Shown one piece after another: positions 35,938-40,476 of a stretch of DNA of 40,476 bases. Within the stretch, counting starts at the first letter, position 1. Each line of letters starts with the position of its first letter. The DNA lies in assembly GCA_945863035.1 (NCBI GenBank), contig CAMAZH010000025.1:1-40476 (forward strand). The letters are read 5' to 3'. The notes beneath the pieces were generated by a model, which had not been told where the DNA came from, did no database searches, and saw only the letters and a list, made by a program, of their open reading frames with translations. The stretch is from Chitinophaga pinensis (GTDB lineage: Bacteria > Bacteroidota > Bacteroidia > Bacteroidales > GCA-2748055). A program made the translations under genes and the position numbers.

Positions 35938-38178
35938 ATGAAATTCAGGAAAATATCGATTCTCATTTTTGCAGTGCTGTCAGCTTTTCCGTTAAAAGCA
36001 CAACTTTCGGCAGAAGCCTATCAGAAGGCCGACTCAACCGTTAAGTTCAACGACATGGTTTACAATACCGTTTCTTCAGTCAATTGGATCGACAGCTCCT
36101 CCACCTTTTGGTATGCTGTTAAGACCCGAAGAGGCACAGAATACAAATGGGTTGATGTGGAAAAGCCAAAACCTGTCGCTGCCTTTGATCAGGAAAAACT
36201 CTGCAAAGCCATTAATGGGGTTACAAAAGAGCAGTTCAAGCCTTACAATCTTAGTTTACGAAAACTCACTTTTCTCGAAAGCGGAAAGAAGATTTCATTT
36301 GAACTGGAGAAAACAGTGTGGAAATGCGACCTGCGCAGCTACAAGATCGAAAAGGTTTCAGATGTTAAAAGAGACAACGATGAACGATATTGGGCCGATT
36401 CTGAAGAGGAAACGGAATCGAGAAAAATCGACTCCCCCGATAAACAGTGGGAAGCCTTTATTAAAGACCAGAATGTTTATGTAAAGGACAAAAAATCGGA
36501 AAAGGAATTTCAACTTAGTTTCGACGGGTCGCCCGGAGATTATTACTCTTCCAACGGCGTTTGGTCGCCCGATTCAAAAAAATTCGCAGTTAATAAAATC
36601 AGGAAGAATGAGAAAAGAGAAATGTTTTTTGTAGAGTCGTCGCCAAAGAGCCAACTTCAGCCGATTTTGCAAAAGCGCTCCTATCTTAAGCCCGGCGATG
36701 CACTGCCAATAAAAAGGCCATGCTTGTTCGATATCGAATCGAAAAAACAAATCACTCTGGACACAAAGCAGTTCGAAAACCAGTATGATGTTTCTCCTCC
36801 AAACTGGTGGCCCGACAGCCATGCTTTCACTTTTGAATACAACCAGCGTGGACATCAGGTTTTTCAGGTTGTAGAGGTCGATGCCAGCACGGGCATGATA
36901 CAAATCATTATTGATGAAAAAAGTCCCACTTTCATTGATTACAGCGGCAAACAATATCGCTTTGATTTACCGGAGAGCAACGAGATTGTGTGGGCCTCGG
37001 AGCGGGATGGATGGAATCACCTTTACCTGATTGACGCTGCTGACGGCAAGGTTAAAAACCAGATAACCAGCGGAGAATGGGTTGTAAGAGGAGTGATAAA
37101 CACCAACGCAAAAGAGCGATTTATTATTTTTAAAGCAAGCGGGAAAAACAAGGATGAGGACCCTTACTTTATTCATTATTACAAAATCAATTTCGACGGA
37201 ACAGGATTACTTTGCCTTACCCCGGAACCGATGGAGCATGATGCCGTGTTCTCCTCTGATTTTAAATACTTTACCAACACCTTCTCGAAAGTTGCCGAGC
37301 CTCCTGTAGTTGTCCTAAGGCAAACATCCGATGCTAAAATTCTGGCGACTCTTGAAACGGCCGATATCTCAGACCTTTTAGCCAAAGATTGGAAAAAACC
37401 GGAGGTTTTCGTTGCAAAAGCAAGGGATGGGAAAACCGATATCTGGGGCAATATTTATTTCCCCACTCACTTTGATCCCTCTAAAAAATACCCTGTAATC
37501 GAATACATCTATGCAGGACCTCAGAGTTCCTTTGTTCAGAAGAGTTTCCGCCCCTTCATGCATGCTTTTACCGGCCTCGCTGAACTTGGGTTTATTGTCG
37601 TTCAGATTGACGGGATGGGAACCTCGAACCGCTCCAAAGCTTTTCATGATGTTTGCTTTCAAAATCTTAAGGATGCCGGTTTCCCCGACAGGATTTTATG
37701 GATGCAGTCGGCTGCCCTGTCGCATCCCTTCATGGATCTTTCCCGGGTGGGTATTTTCGGGGGATCTGCCGGAGGACAGAATGCACTTGGAGGTTTGCTC
37801 TTCCATCCTGAATTTTATAAAGCGGGAGCTGCCTCCTGTGGCTGCCACGATAACCGTATGGATAAAATGTGGTGGAACGAACAGTGGATGGGATATCCCA
37901 TTGGAAAACACTATGAAGAATCTTCAAATGTTGTAAACGCTCACAAACTGGAAGGAAGCCTTTTGCTTATTGTTGGAGAGGTTGACGACAACGTCGACCC
38001 TGCCTCTACCATGCAGGTGGCCGATGCCCTGATAAAAGCAAAAAAAGACTTCGAACTGCTCGTGTTGCCCGGTTTCAATCACACCCTGGGTGGGGAATAT
38101 GGCGAACGCAAACGCAGGGATTTCTTTGTAAAATCATTGATGAACACGTCAACTCCCCAATGGAACCAAGCTCAATAA
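35938..38178 (+). CDS. S9-family serine peptidase (DPP-IV/prolyl oligopeptidase-like), secreted
   Basis: This 746-aa protein has a signal peptide (LKAQ, ~22), a ~450-residue beta-propeller (DPPIV_N-like: WSPDSKKFAVNK, ASERDGWNHLYLID) and a C-terminal alpha/beta hydrolase. The catalytic triad by family analogy is Ser610 in FGGSAGGQ, Asp683 in VGEVDDNVDP and His714 in PGFNHTLGGE. The DDNV motif is typical of DPP-IV-like enzymes. VVQIDGMGTSNRSKAFH replaces the usual DGRGT region, and CGCHDNR downstream of the Ser is distinctive. Known relatives cleave after proline or alanine in peptides. Its place among L-arabinofuranosidase genes suggests it trims proline-rich glycopeptides, though S9 relatives can be esterases or housekeeping peptidases. 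It lies 81 nt after the DUF5695-like gene. Confidence 0.88.
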   Translation: MKFRKISILIFAVLSAFPLKAQLSAEAYQKADSTVKFNDMVYNTVSSVNWIDSSSTFWYAVKTRRGTEYKWVDVEKPKPVAAFDQEKLCKAINGVTKEQFKPYNLSLRKLTFLESGKKISFELEKTVWKCDLRSYKIEKVSDVKRDNDERYWADSEEETESRKIDSPDKQWEAFIKDQNVYVKDKKSEKEFQLSFDGSPGDYYSSNGVWSPDSKKFAVNKIRKNEKREMFFVESSPKSQLQPILQKRSYLKPGDALPIKRPCLFDIESKKQITLDTKQFENQYDVSPPNWWPDSHAFTFEYNQRGHQVFQVVEVDASTGMIQIIIDEKSPTFIDYSGKQYRFDLPESNEIVWASERDGWNHLYLIDAADGKVKNQITSGEWVVRGVINTNAKERFIIFKASGKNKDEDPYFIHYYKINFDGTGLLCLTPEPMEHDAVFSSDFKYFTNTFSKVAEPPVVVLRQTSDAKILATLETADISDLLAKDWKKPEVFVAKARDGKTDIWGNIYFPTHFDPSKKYPVIEYIYAGPQSSFVQKSFRPFMHAFTGLAELGFIVVQIDGMGTSNRSKAFHDVCFQNLKDAGFPDRILWMQSAALSHPFMDLSRVGIFGGSAGGQNALGGLLFHPEFYKAGAASCGCHDNRMDKMWWNEQWMGYPIGKHYEESSNVVNAHKLEGSLLLIVGEVDDNVDPASTMQVADALIKAKKDFELLVLPGFNHTLGGEYGERKRRDFFVKSLMNTSTPQWNQAQ

Positions 38179-38349
38179 GAATTGTTGATAATAACAGAAG
38201 AAAGAAGAACTTTAGGTTGACATCAAGGATTTCCACAACGAAACCCGTATGATTGAGGAAAAAAGGCAAAGTCTTAGCATTTAACAAATTAGTAATCAGT
38301 GACAAATAATTACCTGTCCGGTTTTTCACACAAAATAAACTCTTTTCGA
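38179..38349 (+). other. 171-nt gap before GH97, nothing recognised
   Basis: This gap between the S9 peptidase stop and the GH97 ATG shows no hairpin, promoter consensus or small ORF I can defend. The frame of GH97 is open upstream to a GTG at 38299, but that extension (MTNNYLSGFSHKINSFR) precedes a complete signal peptide and is unlikely to be translated. Confidence 0.5.
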
Positions 38350-40344
38350 ATGAAACCCATACTTATTGCTCTATTTCTATTTATTTCTATCTCAAATGCC
38401 CGATCAACCAGTTTAAGCTTATTATCGCCAAATGGCAAAAACAAAATACTAATCGATCTTGAAAAGAACCTGAAATACAGTTTGAGTTCTGAGGGTATTG
38501 AAATACTGAAGCCCTCTTCTATTTCAATGACTCTGGAAAACGATGAAGTATTGGGAAACAATCCTCGACTTTTGAAAAAGAGTCAACGGAGCGTCGATGA
38601 AACAATTAATACCCGTCTCTACAAGAAAAAAAATGTGGTTGACCGGTTCAACGAGCTTACGCTTTATTTCAAGGGCGAATACGGGATTGTTTTCAGAGCA
38701 TATGATGATGGGATTGCCTACCGCTTTTTCACAAGCAGGGAGGGGGAAATAATTGTTGCCAGCGAAAAAGCCGAATTCAATTTCCCAGGGGATTATAGCT
38801 GTTGGATTCAGTATGTGAACCGTTGGGGAGAAGGCGACAAATTCTACACGACCTTTGAAAATGCCTACACCCATCTCTCCCTTTCCAAGCTGGCAGCACA
38901 GGACAGTTTGATCGTTGCCCCGATGATCGTGGATCTGGGAACCAAGAAAGTTGCAATTACAGAAGCCGACCTGGAAGATTATCCCGGGATGTTTTTGCAA
39001 AAAGGATCTGTTGGTTTTTCATTGGAGGGAGTTCAGGCTGGAATCCCTCGGAATTCGACCGTTACCGGCGACAGGTTCGTTGCAGAGAATCAGCTGGAGG
39101 AAATGGTAAGCGGCGACAGGCATGATTATATTGCCATCTGCGAAGGCACGCGTTCTTTCCCTTGGCGAACGATTGTTATCGCGGATAAAGAAGTCGAGTT
39201 CCTGAACAGCGATATGGTTTACAAGTTGGCATCCCCATCCAGGATAGCAGACGAGTCGTGGATTAAACCCGGCAAAGTAGCCTGGGACTGGTGGATCGAA
39301 TGTGATTTGTGGGGAGTGGATTTTGAATCAGGGGTGAATTACGATACCTATAAAGCCTACATCGATTTCGCATCCCAAAACGGTCTGGAATATATCATTA
39401 TCGATGTGGGCTTTTCAGAAATCAATGATGCGATGAAGGTTAACCCGAACCTTCGGCTGGAGGAGTTGCTGATCCATGCTAAAGAAAAAAACGTAGGAAT
39501 CATTGCCTGGTGCGGATGGCTTGCAATACGCGACCAGATGGAAAAAGTCTGTGCCCACTATTCGTCAATGGGAATCAAAGGTTTCAAGGTAGATTACATG
39601 AACAGGGATGATCAGGATATTGCGGCGTTTTACTACAAGCTGGCTGAAACCGCAGCAAAACATCATCTTTTGCTTGATTTTCACGGAGCATCCAAACCAA
39701 CAGGACTGCACCGTACTTATCCGAATGTACTGAGCTTTGAAGGCGTCAAGGGACAGGAATGGTGCCGGTGGACCAATCCAGACCAGCCAGGGCACGTGGT
39801 AACTTTTCCCTTTTTAAGGATGTTGGCCGGACCGGTTGACTTTACGCCGGGAGTATTCCGTAGCGAGTCCAAAGAGCGCTTCAAACCCTCCTGGATAGGC
39901 TCGATGGGACAAGGAACACGAGCCCACCAGATGGCCATGTACACAGTATTCGAATCTCCCCTGCAGATGTTTTCCGATAGCCCTTCGCGCTATATGGAGC
40001 AGCAGGAATGTACCGATTTTATCGCTAAAGTTCCAACGGTATGGGATGAAACACTGGCCCTTGACGGTGTGATCGGAGAATATATCATTATGGCTCGCCA
40101 AACAGAGAACAACTGGTTTGTTGGGGCTGTGACAAACTGGACTGAACGGAAGCTTACTCTTGACCTAAACTTTTTGCCCCCCGGAAATTATACTGTAGAG
40201 ATATTCTCCGATGGAGCAAATGCAAACAAATATGCCCAGGACTATAAAAAAGAAATAAAAACCCTCTCGGATAAGGATAGCCTTGAAATTGAAATGGCTT
40301 CCGGGGGCGGCTGGACTGCAGAGTTTAAACTTCAAAGTCAATAA
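38350..40344 (+). CDS. GH97-family retaining-type alpha-galactosidase-like enzyme
   Basis: ATG 38350 gives a signal peptide (MKPILIALFLFISISNA) and a 664-aa protein of normal GH97 length. The N-terminal super-sandwich (~25-280) is followed by the TIM barrel from KVAWDWWIECDLWG. IKGFKVDYMNRDDQ places an Asp at residue 415, and LSFEGVKGQEW places Glu464 and Glu470. Asp415 and Glu470 coincide in number with the nucleophile and acid/base I recall for the retaining alpha-galactosidase BtGal97b. Inverting SusB-type alpha-glucosidases lack this Asp. GH97 also includes a beta-L-arabinopyranosidase/alpha-galactosidase, so either alpha-Gal or beta-L-Arap is possible; alpha-glucosidase is disfavoured. 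It is probably periplasmic. The next lipoprotein gene starts 23 nt after the stop. Confidence 0.92.
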   Translation: MKPILIALFLFISISNARSTSLSLLSPNGKNKILIDLEKNLKYSLSSEGIEILKPSSISMTLENDEVLGNNPRLLKKSQRSVDETINTRLYKKKNVVDRFNELTLYFKGEYGIVFRAYDDGIAYRFFTSREGEIIVASEKAEFNFPGDYSCWIQYVNRWGEGDKFYTTFENAYTHLSLSKLAAQDSLIVAPMIVDLGTKKVAITEADLEDYPGMFLQKGSVGFSLEGVQAGIPRNSTVTGDRFVAENQLEEMVSGDRHDYIAICEGTRSFPWRTIVIADKEVEFLNSDMVYKLASPSRIADESWIKPGKVAWDWWIECDLWGVDFESGVNYDTYKAYIDFASQNGLEYIIIDVGFSEINDAMKVNPNLRLEELLIHAKEKNVGIIAWCGWLAIRDQMEKVCAHYSSMGIKGFKVDYMNRDDQDIAAFYYKLAETAAKHHLLLDFHGASKPTGLHRTYPNVLSFEGVKGQEWCRWTNPDQPGHVVTFPFLRMLAGPVDFTPGVFRSESKERFKPSWIGSMGQGTRAHQMAMYTVFESPLQMFSDSPSRYMEQQECTDFIAKVPTVWDETLALDGVIGEYIIMARQTENNWFVGAVTNWTERKLTLDLNFLPPGNYTVEIFSDGANANKYAQDYKKEIKTLSDKDSLEIEMASGGGWTAEFKLQSQ

Positions 40345-40367
40345 ATCATTATTTAACAATATTCCCC

Positions 40368-40476
40368 ATGCAAGGATTTAATCCCAAAGTGTCCTATTCT
40401 CTTTATTTAGCCGTAATGTTGGCATTATTGCTCAGCTGCTCCACAGAGAAAAAGCCAGCAATCGAATACCCGATTG
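40368..40476 (+). CDS. Lipoprotein gene start, 3' end outside window
   Basis: An ATG at 40368, 23 nt after the GH97 stop, opens a frame that runs to the window edge (36 codons). The N-terminus (MQGFNPKVSYSLYLAVMLALLLSC) is a lipoprotein signal with lipobox LLLSC at residue 24, followed by STEKKPAIEYPI. This shows the PUL continues downstream. Product family cannot be told from 36 residues. An internal ATG at 40416 would leave too short a signal, so 40368 is preferred. Confidence 0.75.
   Translation, partial: MQGFNPKVSYSLYLAVMLALLLSCSTEKKPAIEYPI

Noticed and set aside
38350-40344. Calling GH97 a SusB-type alpha-glucosidase
   Set aside because: The Asp at residue 415 and Glu at 470 fit retaining alpha-galactosidase-type members, not the inverting SusB type.
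1-40476. Mobile elements, CRISPR arrays, tRNA or rRNA genes
   Set aside because: No transposase, integrase, direct-repeat array or structural RNA pattern was seen in the gaps, which are all under 300 nt.

Overview
The window is a long run of same-strand (+) genes from a Bacteroidota genome. The evidence is two tandem SusC/SusD pairs, a DUF1735-type surface glycan-binding lipoprotein, many Bacteroidota-style lipoprotein signals (Cys followed by acidic residues) and A/T-rich ribosome-binding regions without a strong Shine-Dalgarno. No phage, IS, tRNA, rRNA or CRISPR features were seen. All 18 full or partial protein genes point the same way and form a polysaccharide utilization locus (PUL) that continues past both window edges. 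I cannot assign a genus.

Layout. 1-3763: the 3' end of a GH127-type beta-L-arabinofuranosidase gene and a 922-aa secreted protein of unknown function (DUF5695-like). 3764-4052: the largest non-coding gap, the likely control region of the import operon. 4053-15348: SusC1-SusD1, a 13-bp perfect hairpin, SusC2-SusD2, then a glycan-binding lipoprotein with a discoidin-like module. 15349-18149: a UroD-superfamily protein and a sugar-porter MFS permease, with a perfect hairpin on each side. 18150-25936: two GH51 alpha-L-arabinofuranosidases and a modular GH127, ending in a strong terminator-like hairpin. 26053-40344: GH146, GH95, an MGH1/GH63-like (alpha/alpha)6 protein with two discoidin-like modules, a second 922-aa DUF5695-like protein, an S9 (DPP-IV-like) serine peptidase, and a retaining-type GH97. 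40368-end: the start of another lipoprotein gene.

How the genes fit together. The predicted chemistry is strongly L-arabinofuranose centred and exo-acting: three DUF1680-clan beta-L-arabinofuranosidases (two GH127-like, one GH146-like, all with their visible Zn/Cys active-site residues), two GH51 alpha-L-arabinofuranosidases, a GH97 with the alpha-galactosidase-type Asp nucleophile, and a GH95 whose substrate-site residue resembles alpha-L-galactosidases. No endo-acting backbone enzyme (GH43 endo-arabinanase, xylanase, pectate lyase) is visible. With the prolyl-peptidase-like S9 enzyme, the set matches what is needed to strip plant hydroxyproline-rich glycoproteins (extensins: Hyp-linked beta-L-Araf chains capped by alpha-L-Araf, plus Ser-linked alpha-Gal). 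Complex arabinan, rhamnogalacturonan-II or L-Gal-bearing glucuronoarabinoxylan remain alternatives, and GH95 fits those better.

The main unknowns are the two DUF5695-like paralogues, the MGH1-like protein, and the UroD-like protein (no haem-synthesis signature) inside a sugar-uptake cassette. No PUL regulator (HTCS, ECF sigma/anti-sigma, AraC) lies in the window.
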